Positions 8,766 through 17,647 of a stretch of DNA of 64,000 nucleotides are shown piece after piece (position 1 is the first letter of the stretch; the number at the start of each line of letters is the position of its first letter). The notes under the pieces are model-generated. The model worked only from the letters and a program-made list of their open reading frames with translations. It ran no database searches and had not been told where the DNA came from. The position numbers and the translations under genes were made by a program. The DNA is taken from the NCBI RefSeq assembly GCF_040253615.1, contig NZ_JBEJGY010000004.1:1736001-1800000 (forward strand), read 5' to 3'. Origin of the DNA: Streptomyces sp. Edi4. GTDB taxonomy: Bacteria; Actinomycetota; Actinomycetes; Streptomycetales; Streptomycetaceae.

Positions 8766-10034
8766 GTGACGGACATCGTCGACGAGCTGAAGTGGCGCGG
8801 GCTTTTCTCGCTGTCCACCGACGAGGACGCCTTGCGCAAGGCTCTCGCGGACGGTCCCGTCACGTTCTATTGCGGCTTCGACCCGACCGCGGCCAGTCTG
8901 CACGTCGGCCACCTGGTGCAGGTGCTGACCGTGCGCAGGCTCCAGCAGGCGGGCCACCGTCCGCTGGCCCTGGTCGGGGGCGCCACCGGCCAGATCGGTG
9001 ACCCCCGGCCGACCGCCGAGCGCACCCTGAACGACCCGGAGACGGTCGCGAACTGGGTGAACCGGCTGCGCGGCCAGATCGAGCCGTACCTGTCCTTCGA
9101 GGGCGAGAACGCGGCCGTGATGGTCAACAACCTGGACTGGACCGCGGGTCTTTCCGCGATCGAGTTCCTGCGGGACATCGGCAAGCACTTCCGGGTCAAC
9201 AAGATGCTCACCAAGGACTCGGTCGCCCGCCGCCTGGAGTCCGAACAGGGCATCAGCTACACGGAGTTCAGCTACCAGCTGCTTCAGGGCATGGACTTCC
9301 TTGAGCTGTACCGGCGCTACGGCTGCACCCTCCAGCAGGGCGGCAGCGACCAGTGGGGCAACCTCACCGCCGGGCTCGACCTGATCCACCGCCTGGAGCC
9401 GGACGCCGAGGTGCACTGCCTGGCGACGCCGCTGATGGTCAAGGCGGACGGCACCAAGTTCGGCAAGACCGAGGGCGGGGCCGTGTGGCTCGACCCGGAG
9501 ATGACCACGCCGTACGCGTTCTACCAGTTCTGGCTGAACGTGGACGACCGGGACATCTCGACCTACATGCGCATCCTCTCCTTCAAGTCCCGCGAGGAGC
9601 TGGAGGAGATCGAGAAGCTGACCGGGGAGCGGCCGCAGGCGCGCACCGCGCAGCGGGCGCTGGCCGAGGAGCTGACGACGCTGGTGCACGGCGCCGACCA
9701 GTGCGCGGCCGTGATCGCCGCGTCCAAGGCCCTGTTCGGCCAGGGCGACCTGGCCGGACTCGACGAGGCGACGCTGGCCGCCGCCCTGTCCGAGCTGCCG
9801 AACGCGAAGGTGTCCGAGCTCGGCCCGGTCACCGACCTGTTCGCCGAGGTCGGCCTGGTGGCCAGCAAGTCGGCGGCCCGGCGCACCGTGAAGGAGGGCG
9901 GGGCCTACGTGAACAACGTGAAGGTGACCGCCGAGGACGCGGTGGCCACGGCCGGGGAACTGCTGCACGGACGCTGGCTGGTGCTGCGCCGGGGCAAGAA
10001 GAACCTGGCGGCCATCGAGGTCGTCGGCGCCTGA
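8766..10034 (+). CDS. tyrS: Tyrosyl-tRNA synthetase
   Basis: A 422-aa class I aminoacyl-tRNA synthetase that charges tRNA-Tyr. The HIGH-type signature is HVGH at residues 46-49, the KMSKS-type loop is KFGKT (about residues 236-240), and an S4 RNA-binding domain forms the C-terminus (SAARRTVKEGGAYVNN onward). Full length for the bacterial enzyme. The GTG at 8766 is preceded by AAGGAG. The 90-bp leader shows no T-box features. A strong hairpin terminator follows at 10087-10120. Confidence 0.97.
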   Translation: MTDIVDELKWRGLFSLSTDEDALRKALADGPVTFYCGFDPTAASLHVGHLVQVLTVRRLQQAGHRPLALVGGATGQIGDPRPTAERTLNDPETVANWVNRLRGQIEPYLSFEGENAAVMVNNLDWTAGLSAIEFLRDIGKHFRVNKMLTKDSVARRLESEQGISYTEFSYQLLQGMDFLELYRRYGCTLQQGGSDQWGNLTAGLDLIHRLEPDAEVHCLATPLMVKADGTKFGKTEGGAVWLDPEMTTPYAFYQFWLNVDDRDISTYMRILSFKSREELEEIEKLTGERPQARTAQRALAEELTTLVHGADQCAAVIAASKALFGQGDLAGLDEATLAAALSELPNAKVSELGPVTDLFAEVGLVASKSAARRTVKEGGAYVNNVKVTAEDAVATAGELLHGRWLVLRRGKKNLAAIEVVGA

Positions 10035-10086
10035 GTCGAAGTCGTCGGGCCTGAGCGGCCCACGCGCCCCGGATCCGGGCGCGCGA

Positions 10087-10120
10087 GAAGGGGGCGGTTC
10101 CCGGCGGAACCGCCCCCTTC
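10087..10120. terminator. Hairpin terminator, tyrS / GlsB gene
   Basis: Perfect 15-bp stem GAAGGGGGCGGTTCC with a CGGC loop and the exact complement, between two converging genes. It reads equally on both strands, so it probably ends both transcripts. There is no long U-tract, as is common in high-GC actinobacteria. Confidence 0.85.
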
Positions 10121-10129
10121 GGCGTGCCC

Positions 10130-10405
10130 TCAGGCTCGCTGTTTGTTGCCCCGCAGCGCCATGTACAGCATGTCGCCGAGGAAGACGATGACGACGGCGG
10201 CCGCGATCTGCAGTCCGTGCCGGCCCCAGTCGATGCCCTTGGTCTCGGCGATACCGATGGCCCGGGCGATCGAGTTGCCGACGATGCCGCCGATGATGCC
10301 GAAGATGGTGGTCAGCCAGAGCGGACTGTGCTGCTTGCCGGGAATGATCGCCTTGGCGATGAGACCGAGCACGAATCCGACGATGATGGCCCACAACCAG
10401 CCCAT
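10130..10405 (-). CDS. GlsB/YeaQ/YmgE-family membrane protein
   Basis: A 91-aa protein with three hydrophobic helices. The glycine-rich pattern GWLWAIIVGFVLGLIAKAIIPG and FGIIGGIVGN is diagnostic of the GlsB/YeaQ/YmgE (transglycosylase-associated) family of stress-induced inner-membrane proteins. The start ATG follows a good AGGAGG. Converges on tyrS. The molecular function of the family is not established. Confidence 0.9.
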   Translation of the reverse strand: MGWLWAIIVGFVLGLIAKAIIPGKQHSPLWLTTIFGIIGGIVGNSIARAIGIAETKGIDWGRHGLQIAAAVVIVFLGDMLYMALRGNKQRA

Positions 10406-10607
10406 GGGTGCCTCCTAGTGCGGCTCGACGTGAGCGGGTCCAGCCAGTGTCCGCCCGTACCCCGTACGGCGCATGTCGGACTCGTCCATACGGGGCGGGT
10501 ACCGGGGCATCCGCGCGCTTTGGTACGGCCCCGGTCTCGAACGCGCCGGAGCCCCGGCGTACGGTGGTGAGCAGTCAGGGCCGGGGAGAGCCCGCCGTGG
10601 AAGCCGG

Positions 10608-10997
10608 GTGGTGGACAACGTGGTGCGGAAGCAGAGCAGCGGTCAGGTCTTCCGGATCACCGGGGCCCGTCAGGGGCTCGCCGAGGACGTCCGGGGGCGC
10701 CAGCGCCGCTATGTGATCTCGATGTCCGTCCGCACGGTGTCGGTGATCCTCACGGCGGTGCTGTGGAACGTCGAGCGTCCCGTCGCCATCGTGACGCTGG
10801 CCCTGGGCGCCCTGCTGCCGTATGTGGCGGTGGTGTTCGCCAACGCGGGCCGGGAGAACGTGACTTCGCTGCCCTCCACCTTCATCCCCGCGCCCTCGCG
10901 TCCGGCGCTGGGCATGGCTCCGGCGGCCGGCGGCGCGCAGTCGCCCTCGTCACCGGCGGCCGGTGACCACGAGCCGCCCTCCCGTGAGCAGGGCTGA
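10608..10997 (+). CDS. DUF3099-type membrane protein
   Basis: About 129 aa with a cytoplasmic N-terminus (VFRITGARQGLAEDVRGRQ) followed by two hydrophobic segments (about residues 34-50 and 56-75) and a Pro/Ser/Ala-rich tail. The motif before the first helix matches the actinobacterial DUF3099 family as I recall it. Start is uncertain: GTG at 10608 has GGAAG five bases upstream, and GTGs at 10611 and 10620 are alternatives. Function unknown. Confidence 0.75.
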   Translation: MVDNVVRKQSSGQVFRITGARQGLAEDVRGRQRRYVISMSVRTVSVILTAVLWNVERPVAIVTLALGALLPYVAVVFANAGRENVTSLPSTFIPAPSRPALGMAPAAGGAQSPSSPAAGDHEPPSREQG

Positions 10998-11071
10998 TCG
11001 GTCACCCTCGGCCAAGCTCAAGAAAACCTCAGATCAATCATGAAGTTCCGGTGCACCACACCGGGTCCCCC

Positions 11072-11209
11072 ATGACATACTTCGTAGGCGCTCCGCATCC
11101 CCCGTCGGAGCGACGGACCGACGCCGGGCAGCTCCCCCCGTGGCTGCTCGGCGTCGCCATGTGTACGGGGGTGTACGGGGCCCATGCCGCACAATGTCTC
11201 TGTGAGTGA
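11072..11209 (+). CDS. Possible 45-aa ORF
   Basis: Open frame starting MTYFVGAPHPPSERRTD and ending QCLCE. It has no clear ribosome site (upstream CCGGGTCCCC) and overlaps the next gene by 8 bp out of frame. It could be a leader or a chance ORF. Listed because the approximately 200-bp gap otherwise holds nothing recognisable. Confidence 0.2.
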   Translation: MTYFVGAPHPPSERRTDAGQLPPWLLGVAMCTGVYGAHAAQCLCE

Positions 11210-11444
11210 CGAGACGAGCGACGAGACCCCCATCTGTTCCGCCAAGGGCTGCCGTGCCGCCGCCGTCTGGGTCCTGGCCTGGAACAACCCCAAGATCCAC
11301 ACGCCGGAGCGGCGCAAGACATGGCTCGCGTGCGAGGAGCACCGCGAGCACCTGTCCCAATTCCTGGGCGTACGGGGCATGTTGAAGGATGTCGTGACGC
11401 TCGCCGCGTGGCAGCGGACGCCGGGCTCAGCCGCCGATCGCTGA
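11202..11444 (+). CDS. Small Cys-rich protein, 80 aa, unknown function
   Basis: A compact protein with CSAKGC near residue 11, WVLAWNNPKIHTPERRKTW in the middle and CEEH near residue 44, a spacing compatible with a single zinc-ribbon-like site. I do not recognise a function. GTG at 11202 is chosen because the polar SDETSDETPIC start fits a small cytoplasmic protein; an in-frame ATG at 11184 is possible, and neither has a strong ribosome site. It converges on moaA and overlaps its end by 18 bp. Confidence 0.7.
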   Translation: MSDETSDETPICSAKGCRAAAVWVLAWNNPKIHTPERRKTWLACEEHREHLSQFLGVRGMLKDVVTLAAWQRTPGSAADR

Positions 11445-12416
11445 CATCGGCCGGTCGGGCTGGAGGAAGGTCGGGTCATCGAGACCGGACCCGGCCTTCT
11501 TCCCCCACATGGCCACCTTCCACAGCCGGGCGATCTCCTCGTCCCCCGCGTCCGAGCGCAGGGCGGCGCGCAGGTCGGACTCCTCGCGGGCGAACAGACA
11601 GGTGCGGACCTGGCCGTCGGCGGTGAGGCGGGTGCGGTCGCAGGCGCGGCAGAAGGGCCGGGTCACCGAGGCGATGACGCCCACGGTGTGCGGGCCGCCG
11701 TCGACCACCCAGCGCTCGGCGGGCGCCGATCCCCGCTCGTCGTCGCCCTCGGGGGTGAGCGTGAAGCGCGTACGCAACGAGGCCAGGATGTCGCCGGCGG
11801 TGATCATGCCGTCGCGCTTCCATCCGTGCTGCGCGTCGAGCGGCATCTGCTCGATGAAACGCAGCTGGTAGTCGTGCTCGATGGCCCAGGCCAGCAGGTC
11901 GGGCGCCTCGTCGTCGTTGAGACCCGGCATCAGGACGGTGTTGACCTTGACCGGGGCCAGGCCCGCGGCCCGGGCGGCCTCCATGCCCTCGATGACGTCC
12001 CTGTGCCGGTCGCGGCGGGTCAGCGTCTTGAACACCTCGGGGCGCAGGGTGTCGAGGGAGACGTTGACGCGGTCGAGACCCGCCGCCTTCAGGGCGGCCG
12101 CGGTGCGCTTGAGCCCGATGCCATTGGTGGTGATCGACATCTGGGGGCGCGGCTCCAGGGCCGCGCAGCGCTCCACGATCCCGGTCAGCCCCGGCCGCAG
12201 CAGCGGCTCACCGCCGGTGAAGCGGACTTCGTTCACCCCTAGATCGGTCACGGCGATGCGGATGAGGCGGACGATCTCGTCGTCGGTCAGCAGGTCGGGC
12301 TTGGCCAGCCATTGCAGGCCTTCTTCCGGCATGCAGTACGTACAGCGCAGATTGCAGCGGTCTGTCAGCGAAACGCGCAGGTCAGTGGCCACACGGCCGT
12401 AGGTGTCGATGAGCAC
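11427..12416 (-). CDS. moaA: GTP 3',8-cyclase (molybdenum cofactor)
   Basis: A 329-aa radical-SAM enzyme for the first step of molybdopterin synthesis, converting GTP to 3',8-cyclo-7,8-dihydro-GTP. The N-terminal SAM cluster is C21-x3-C25-x2-C28 (CNLRCTYC). The C-terminal substrate cluster is CRACDRTRLTADGQVRTC, and the protein ends in the functionally required Gly-Gly tail (SAIGG). The GTG at 12416 follows a GGGAGGGGG region; an upstream ATG would add 16 unconserved residues. No other moa/moe genes lie nearby. Confidence 0.95.
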   Translation of the reverse strand: MLIDTYGRVATDLRVSLTDRCNLRCTYCMPEEGLQWLAKPDLLTDDEIVRLIRIAVTDLGVNEVRFTGGEPLLRPGLTGIVERCAALEPRPQMSITTNGIGLKRTAAALKAAGLDRVNVSLDTLRPEVFKTLTRRDRHRDVIEGMEAARAAGLAPVKVNTVLMPGLNDDEAPDLLAWAIEHDYQLRFIEQMPLDAQHGWKRDGMITAGDILASLRTRFTLTPEGDDERGSAPAERWVVDGGPHTVGVIASVTRPFCRACDRTRLTADGQVRTCLFAREESDLRAALRSDAGDEEIARLWKVAMWGKKAGSGLDDPTFLQPDRPMSAIGG

Positions 12417-12521
12417 TGTGGGCCCCCTCCCCTGTCTCGGACGTCCATCGGATCTTGCGTACACATTCGAGCCTACGCGAGACGTACGACAACGACGGGG
12501 GCCGATTGCGACGAGGTGCGG

Positions 12522-12557
12522 CGAGAGCGTGTCGTAGGACCCTACGACACGCTCTCG
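12522..12557. terminator. Hairpin terminator downstream of symporter gene
   Basis: Two perfectly complementary 17-bp arms (CGAGAGCGTGTCGTAGG and its complement) with only 2 bp between them, 24 bp past the stop of the symporter gene on the minus strand and upstream of moaA. It most likely ends the DUF485-symporter transcript. A regulatory palindrome for moaA is less likely but possible, as it sits 106 bp upstream of its start. Confidence 0.8.
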
Positions 12558-12580
12558 GCCACGTTCCGTGCGGAGGTACG

Positions 12581-14209
12581 TCAGTGCGCGCCGATGCCGG
12601 TGAGGGACTTCACCTCCAGCTCGGCGTACTTGCCCAGGTCGGGCTCCTCCTTGGACAGGAGCGATCCGATCCAGCCGAGCAGGAAACCCAGCGGGATGGA
12701 GATGAGGCCCGGGTTCTCCAGCGGGAACCAGTGGAAGTCGACGCCCTTGAACATCGACGTCTTGGGGTTGCCGGAGACGACCGGCGAGAACAGGACGAGG
12801 AACACCGAGCTGAACAGGCCGCCGTAGATCGACCAGAGGGCGCCCTGGGTGGTGAAGCGTTTCCAGAACAGGCTGTACAGGAGGGTCGGCAGGTTCGCCG
12901 ACGCGGCCACGGCGAAGGCGAGCGCGACCAGGCCGGCCACGTTCATGTCGCGGGCGAACGCGCCGAGCAGGATCGCGACCGCGCCGATCAGGACGGTGGC
13001 CCAGCGGGCGGCCCTCATCTCCTCCTTCTCCGTCGCCTTTCCCCTGCGGATGACGTTGGCGTAGATGTCGTGCGCGAAGGACGACGACGAGGCGAGGGTC
13101 AGGCCCGCCACGACGGCGAGGATGGTCGCGAAGGCGACCGCCGAGATCACCGCGAGCAGCGTCGCGCCTCCCGTGGTGCCGACGCCGCCGCCCAGATACT
13201 CGGCGAGCTGGGGCGCCGCCGTGTTGCCGGCCGGGTTCTGCGCCTTGATGGCGGCGGGTCCCACCAGGGCGGCCGCGCCGAAACCGAGCGCGATCGTCAT
13301 CAGGTAGAAGGCGCCGATGATGCCGATCGCCCAGTTCACCGACTTACGGGCGGCTTTGGCCGAAGGCACGGTGTAGAAGCGGATCAGGATGTGCGGGAGG
13401 CCGGCGGTGCCCAGCACCAGCGCGATGCCGAGCGAGAGGAAGTCCAGCTTGGAGGTGCCGTTCGCGCCGTACTTGAGGCCTGGTTCGAGGAACGCCGAGC
13501 CCTTGCCGCTCTTCTCGGCCGCCGAGCCGAGCAGGTCGGAGATGTTGAAGTGGAACTTGAGCAGCACCAGGAAGGTCATGAGGATGGCGCCCGCGATCAG
13601 CAGCACCGCCTTGACCATCTGCACCCAGGTGGTGCCCTTCATGCCGCCGATGGTGACGTACACGATCATCAGGACGCCGACGAGGGCGACGATGAGGATC
13701 TTGCCGGCGTCGGTGGTGATGCCCAGCAGGAGCGAGACGAGCACGCCCGCGCCGGCCATCTGGGCGAGCAGATAGAAGATCGACACGACGATGGTGGAGA
13801 CGCCGGCGGCGGTGCGGACCGGGCGCTGGCGCATCCGGTAGGCGAGCACGTCGCCCATCGTGTAGCGGCCGGAGTTGCGCAGCGGTTCGGCGACCAGCAG
13901 GAGCGCCACCAGCCAGGCGACCAGGAAGCCGATGGAGTAGAGGAAGCCGTCGTAGCCGAACAGCGCGATGGCCCCGGCGATACCGAGGAAGGACGCGGCG
14001 GACATGTAGTCGCCGGAGACCGCGAGGCCGTTCTGGAAGGCGGTGAAGCGGCGCCCGCCCGCGTAGAAGTCGGAGGCGTTCCTGGTCTGGCGACCGGCCC
14101 ACACGGTGATGGCGAGGGTCGCGGCGACGAACACCGCGAACAGCGTGATGATCAACGGCCGGTGCTCGGTGGTCGAGGAGGCGGCGAGGGGGATGAGGGC
14201 GGTGCTCAT
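12581..14209 (-). CDS. Cation/acetate symporter (SSF family)
   Basis: A 542-aa sodium:solute symporter with about 13 transmembrane segments. The opening GRQTRNASDFYAGGRRFTAFQNGLA... and SGDYMSAASFLGIAGAIAL are typical of the ActP/MctC branch that takes up acetate and other short monocarboxylates. It is translated from an ATG overlapping the DUF485 gene stop (ATGA), the usual arrangement of acetate-permease operons. A strong hairpin follows the stop codon. Confidence 0.92.
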   Translation of the reverse strand: MSTALIPLAASSTTEHRPLIITLFAVFVAATLAITVWAGRQTRNASDFYAGGRRFTAFQNGLAVSGDYMSAASFLGIAGAIALFGYDGFLYSIGFLVAWLVALLLVAEPLRNSGRYTMGDVLAYRMRQRPVRTAAGVSTIVVSIFYLLAQMAGAGVLVSLLLGITTDAGKILIVALVGVLMIVYVTIGGMKGTTWVQMVKAVLLIAGAILMTFLVLLKFHFNISDLLGSAAEKSGKGSAFLEPGLKYGANGTSKLDFLSLGIALVLGTAGLPHILIRFYTVPSAKAARKSVNWAIGIIGAFYLMTIALGFGAAALVGPAAIKAQNPAGNTAAPQLAEYLGGGVGTTGGATLLAVISAVAFATILAVVAGLTLASSSSFAHDIYANVIRRGKATEKEEMRAARWATVLIGAVAILLGAFARDMNVAGLVALAFAVAASANLPTLLYSLFWKRFTTQGALWSIYGGLFSSVFLVLFSPVVSGNPKTSMFKGVDFHWFPLENPGLISIPLGFLLGWIGSLLSKEEPDLGKYAELEVKSLTGIGAH

Positions 14210-14619
14210 ACGTCGTCCTCCATGCGGGACTTGATGGCCTCGGCCCGGGGGTCGAGCTGGGCCGAGGCGTGGCGCGAGTAGAACCAGGCGATGAGGAAGG
14301 TGGTCAGGAACTGGGCGAGGCCGAAGACGAAGGCCACGTTGATGTGGCCGACGACCTTGGTGGCCATCAGGCCGCCCGCGTAGTTGGAAAGGAGCACGTA
14401 CAGCAGGTACCAGCTGATGAAGGCGATGGTCAGCGGAAAGGCGAACGAGCGGTGGGCGCGCCGGAGTTCACCGAACTCGGCGCTCCGCTGCTCCAGGACG
14501 AACGCCTCGGTGCTCGGCCCGGCCGGGCCGGGGACCGTCCCGGTTTCGGGGGGTGACGCGTCGGTGGCCACAGAATCTCCTCGCGGTGCGGATGCGGCGG
14601 GCAGGGGCAGGTCTGGCAT
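14206..14619 (-). CDS. DUF485 membrane protein
   Basis: A 137-aa protein with a disordered N-terminus (about 45 residues, Pro/Ser-rich) and two transmembrane helices (about residues 58-78 and 90-112; FPLTIAFISWYLLYVLLSNY, then VAFVFGLAQFLTTFLIAWFY). This is the DUF485 fold that accompanies acetate symporters. The ATG at 14619 follows GAGGA; the reading frame extends upstream without a plausible start. Coupled by ATGA to the symporter; likely a partner or assembly factor of it (inference from consistent co-occurrence). Confidence 0.88.
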   Translation of the reverse strand: MPDLPLPAASAPRGDSVATDASPPETGTVPGPAGPSTEAFVLEQRSAEFGELRRAHRSFAFPLTIAFISWYLLYVLLSNYAGGLMATKVVGHINVAFVFGLAQFLTTFLIAWFYSRHASAQLDPRAEAIKSRMEDDV

Positions 14620-14942
14620 GGGGTCCTCGCGGCGGGACGGGGATGCGGTCCCCCCGACAAGGGCACGGGGCACGGGCCGCCCCGGTTCACCCCGGCCGTC
14701 TTTTGCTCCGCCGCGCGTGCGCCCGGGGGTGGCCGGTCCCCGGCCGGCGCGTGGCGTGATCGCGTGGGGTATCGGGGCGAGCGAGCGACTTTCCGCGCGG
14801 ACTCGGCGCAAATCGTTGATCCTTCGAGATGATCGGCGATAGCTTCACTGCTCGATCGGCCCGTGACGGCCCGCGGCCCCGGCCGCCGTCCCTCACATCC
14901 GTACGTACGTACCGAGAGTTCCGCCAACCCCATGGAGACCCC
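14620..14942. promoter_or_regulatory. 323-bp divergent intergenic region
   Basis: Holds the promoters of the DUF485-symporter operon and the subtilase gene. I see no gene. An imperfect palindrome ATCGttGATC...GATCggCGAT lies at 14812-14840, and CGTACGTACGTAC near 14900 is self-complementary. Neither can be assigned to a regulator. Confidence 0.4.
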
Positions 14943-16484
14943 ATGACGTTGCACATCTCCCGTACGCGCCGCGCCGTCGCCCTGACGGCGGGTCTGGCCA
15001 CCGCCGCCGCGCTCGCGCTGCTCCCCGGCACGGCGACCGCCGCGTCCTTGGCCCCCGCCGTGTCGAGCGCGAAGGCAGGCGACAGCGCGGGGCCCGAGCT
15101 GAGCTACATCGTCAACCTCCGCCCCGGGCAGGGCACTTCGGCCCGGGTGCAAAGGGCCGTCACCGAGGCCGGCGGCCGGGTCCTCCAGGCGTACGACCGG
15201 ATAGGCGTCCTCGTCGTGCGCTCCGCCAACGCGGACTTCGCCAAGACCATCCGCGAGGTCAGAGGCGTCGACTCGGCCGGGGCGAGCCGGACCGCGCCGC
15301 TGCCCGCGCAGTCCACCACCGATGTGGGCACGCCGAAGAAGCTGACCGCCGAGGAGCTGAAGGCGGTGTCCGCCAAGGCGGCGCCCGGCGAGGACCCGCT
15401 GGAGCCGTTGCAGTGGGACCTGAAGGCGATCAAGGCGGACAAGGCGCACGAGAAGACCCTGGGCAGCTCCAAGGTCACCGTCGGCGTGATCGACACAGGC
15501 GTCGACGACACCCATCCCGACATCGCGCCGAACTTCGACCGGTCCAAGTCGGTCAGCTGCATCAGCGGCAAGCCGGACACCACCGACGGCGCCTGGCGCC
15601 CCTTCACCACCGGCGGCTCACCGCACGGCACCCATGTCGCGGGCGAGATCGCGGGCGCCAAGAACGGCGTGGGCATCACCGGGGTGGCGCCCGGCGTGAG
15701 GATCGCCGCGATCAAGGTGTCGACGCAGGGCGGCAGCTTCTTCTACACGGAGTCCGTGGTCTGCGGCTTCATGTGGGCCGCCGAGCACCACATCGACGTC
15801 ACCAACAACAGCTATTACACCGACCCCTGGTACTTCAACTGCAAGAACGACCCCGACCAGAAGGCGCTGGTCGAGGCGATCACCCGGGCGTCGAGGTACG
15901 CCGAGTCCCGGGGCACGGTGAACGTGGCGGCGGCCGGCAACGAGAACTACGACTTCACGTCCGCCACGATCACCGACCCGTCGAGCCCGGACGACGCCAC
16001 CCCGGGCAGCCGGGTGATCGACCCGCGTGAGTGCCTGGACATCCCGACCCAGCTGCCGGGCGTGGTCACCGTCGCGGCCACCGGCGCCAAGGGCCTGAAG
16101 TCGTCGTTCTCCAACTACGGGCTCGGCGTGATCGACATCGCGGCCCCGGGCGGCGACTCGACCGCCTACCAGCCGCCGAAGGCCCCGGCCACCAGCGGCC
16201 TGATCCTCGGCCCCGTCCCCGGCGGCAGCTGGGCCTACATGGCCGGTACGTCCATGGCGACACCGCACGTGGTGGGGGTGGCGGCCCTCTTGAAGTCGAC
16301 GCACCCGCACGCGTCGGCGGCCGCGATCAAGGCGCTGCTCACGCTCCAGGCGGACCGGACGCCGTGCCCGAAGCCGTACGACATCGACGGCGACGGGACG
16401 GCGGACGCGGTCTGCCGGGGCGCCACGTTCTACAACGGCTTCTACGGGGCGGGTATCGCCGACGCCCTCAACGCCGTGCGCTAG
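14943..16484 (+). CDS. Secreted S8 subtilisin-like protease
   Basis: A 513-aa serine protease. The signal peptide (about residues 1-34, RTRRAVALTAGLATAAALALLPGTATA) is followed by an I9-type propeptide and the S8 catalytic domain. The triad is D184 (VIDTGVDDTHPDI), H228 (HGTHVAGE) and S437 (GTSMATPHVVG), all intact. The ATG at 14943 follows GGAGA. It is expected to be exported, self-processed and to degrade extracellular protein. A hairpin terminator follows the stop. A role in sporulation or inhibitor turnover cannot be judged from sequence. Confidence 0.95.
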   Translation: MTLHISRTRRAVALTAGLATAAALALLPGTATAASLAPAVSSAKAGDSAGPELSYIVNLRPGQGTSARVQRAVTEAGGRVLQAYDRIGVLVVRSANADFAKTIREVRGVDSAGASRTAPLPAQSTTDVGTPKKLTAEELKAVSAKAAPGEDPLEPLQWDLKAIKADKAHEKTLGSSKVTVGVIDTGVDDTHPDIAPNFDRSKSVSCISGKPDTTDGAWRPFTTGGSPHGTHVAGEIAGAKNGVGITGVAPGVRIAAIKVSTQGGSFFYTESVVCGFMWAAEHHIDVTNNSYYTDPWYFNCKNDPDQKALVEAITRASRYAESRGTVNVAAAGNENYDFTSATITDPSSPDDATPGSRVIDPRECLDIPTQLPGVVTVAATGAKGLKSSFSNYGLGVIDIAAPGGDSTAYQPPKAPATSGLILGPVPGGSWAYMAGTSMATPHVVGVAALLKSTHPHASAAAIKALLTLQADRTPCPKPYDIDGDGTADAVCRGATFYNGFYGAGIADALNAVR

Positions 16485-16494
16485 CAACCGAGTC

Positions 16495-16524
16495 GGGGGC
16501 CGTCCGCGCCGGCGGGCGGCCCCC
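16495..16524. terminator. Hairpin terminator
   Basis: Stem GGGGGCCGTCCGC pairs with GCGGGCGGCCCCC through one G-T wobble, just after the protease stop and 12 bp before the converging alcohol-dehydrogenase gene. Likely bidirectional. Confidence 0.8.
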
Positions 16525-16535
16525 TTCGGCGCGTC

Positions 16536-17579
16536 CTACGGCTTGACGAGGACCTTCAGGGCGGTGCGCTCGTCCATCGCGCGGTAGCCGTCGGGCACGC
16601 CCTCGATGCCGACGGTGAGGTCGAAGACCGGGGAGGGGTCGATGGTGCCGTCGAGCACGTCGGCGAGCAGTTCGGGGATGTAGGTGCGCACGGGCGCGAC
16701 CCCGCCGCGCAGCGCGATGTTGCGGTCGAACATGACGCCGAGGTCAAGGCCGGTGCCGCTGCCGTGCGGCACGCCGACGTAGCCGATGGCGCCGCCGTCG
16801 CGGGTGATGTCGACGGCGGTGCGCATGGACTGCTCGGTGCCGACGGCTTCGATGACGGCGTGCGCGCCCTGGCCGCGGGTGAGTTCGCGCACCGCGTCCA
16901 CGGCGGCCTCGCCGCGCTCGGCCACGACGTGGGTGGCGCCGAAGAGCTCGGCGATGTCGGTACGGGCCTTGTGGCGGCCCAGCGCGATGATCCGCTCGGC
17001 GCCCAGGCGCTTGGCGGCGAGCACCCCGCACAGGCCGACGGCACCGTCGCCGACGACGGCCACCGTCGAGCCGCGCCTGACACCCGCCCCGAGCGCCGCA
17101 TGGTGTCCGGTGCCCATGACGTCGGACAGGGCGAGCAGCGCGGTCAGCAGGTGGTCGTCGGACGCGGCGTCGGCGGGGAGCTTGACGAGGGTGCCGTCGG
17201 CGAACGGCACGCGGACGGCCTCGCCCTGGCCGCCGTCGGAGCCCACCGAGCCCCAGAAACCGCCCTGCGGGCAGGACGTGGTCAGGCCCTCGGCGCAGAA
17301 GTCGCAGGTGCCGTCGGACCAGACGAACGGTGCGACGACCAGGTCGCCCGTGCGCAGGCCGCGCACCTCGGAGCCGGCCTCCTCGACGACGCCGAGGAAT
17401 TCGTGCCCGATCCTCTGGCCCGGCTTGCGGGCGGACTCCCCGCGGTAGGCCCACAGGTCGCTGCCGCAGATGCAGGCGCGCAGGACGCGGACGACCGCGT
17501 CGGTGGGCATCTGGACCTTCGGGTCCGCCACCTCCTCCACCCGGATGTCGTGGGGGGCGTGGATGACGGTGGCGCGCAT
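16536..17579 (-). CDS. Zinc-dependent alcohol dehydrogenase
   Basis: A 347-aa medium-chain dehydrogenase/reductase. The catalytic-zinc Cys lies in ACICGSDLWAYRG (about residue 38) with GHEFLGVVEEAG following. A structural-zinc lobe is suggested by CDFCAEGLTTSC (residues about 97-108), although it holds three rather than four closely spaced cysteines. The nucleotide site is VAVVGDGAVGLCGVLAAKRLGA. Closest in style to bacterial MDR enzymes annotated as IMP/alcohol dehydrogenases; the substrate is not predictable. It heads towards the protease gene, separated by a shared terminator. Confidence 0.9.
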   Translation of the reverse strand: MRATVIHAPHDIRVEEVADPKVQMPTDAVVRVLRACICGSDLWAYRGESARKPGQRIGHEFLGVVEEAGSEVRGLRTGDLVVAPFVWSDGTCDFCAEGLTTSCPQGGFWGSVGSDGGQGEAVRVPFADGTLVKLPADAASDDHLLTALLALSDVMGTGHHAALGAGVRRGSTVAVVGDGAVGLCGVLAAKRLGAERIIALGRHKARTDIAELFGATHVVAERGEAAVDAVRELTRGQGAHAVIEAVGTEQSMRTAVDITRDGGAIGYVGVPHGSGTGLDLGVMFDRNIALRGGVAPVRTYIPELLADVLDGTIDPSPVFDLTVGIEGVPDGYRAMDERTALKVLVKP

Positions 17580-17647
17580 GGTGCAGGTCCTTGCCGGTCA
17601 GGGGGTGGTTCGGGGCGGTGCGGGGCGGTTCGGTGGGTGAGGCTGGT

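Noticed and set aside
7137..10394. Very long minus-strand open frame opposite tldE and tyrS
   Set aside because: It is a shadow of high-GC coding bias: the plus strand carries clear family motifs throughout, and the minus translation is low-complexity Arg/Gly/Gln.
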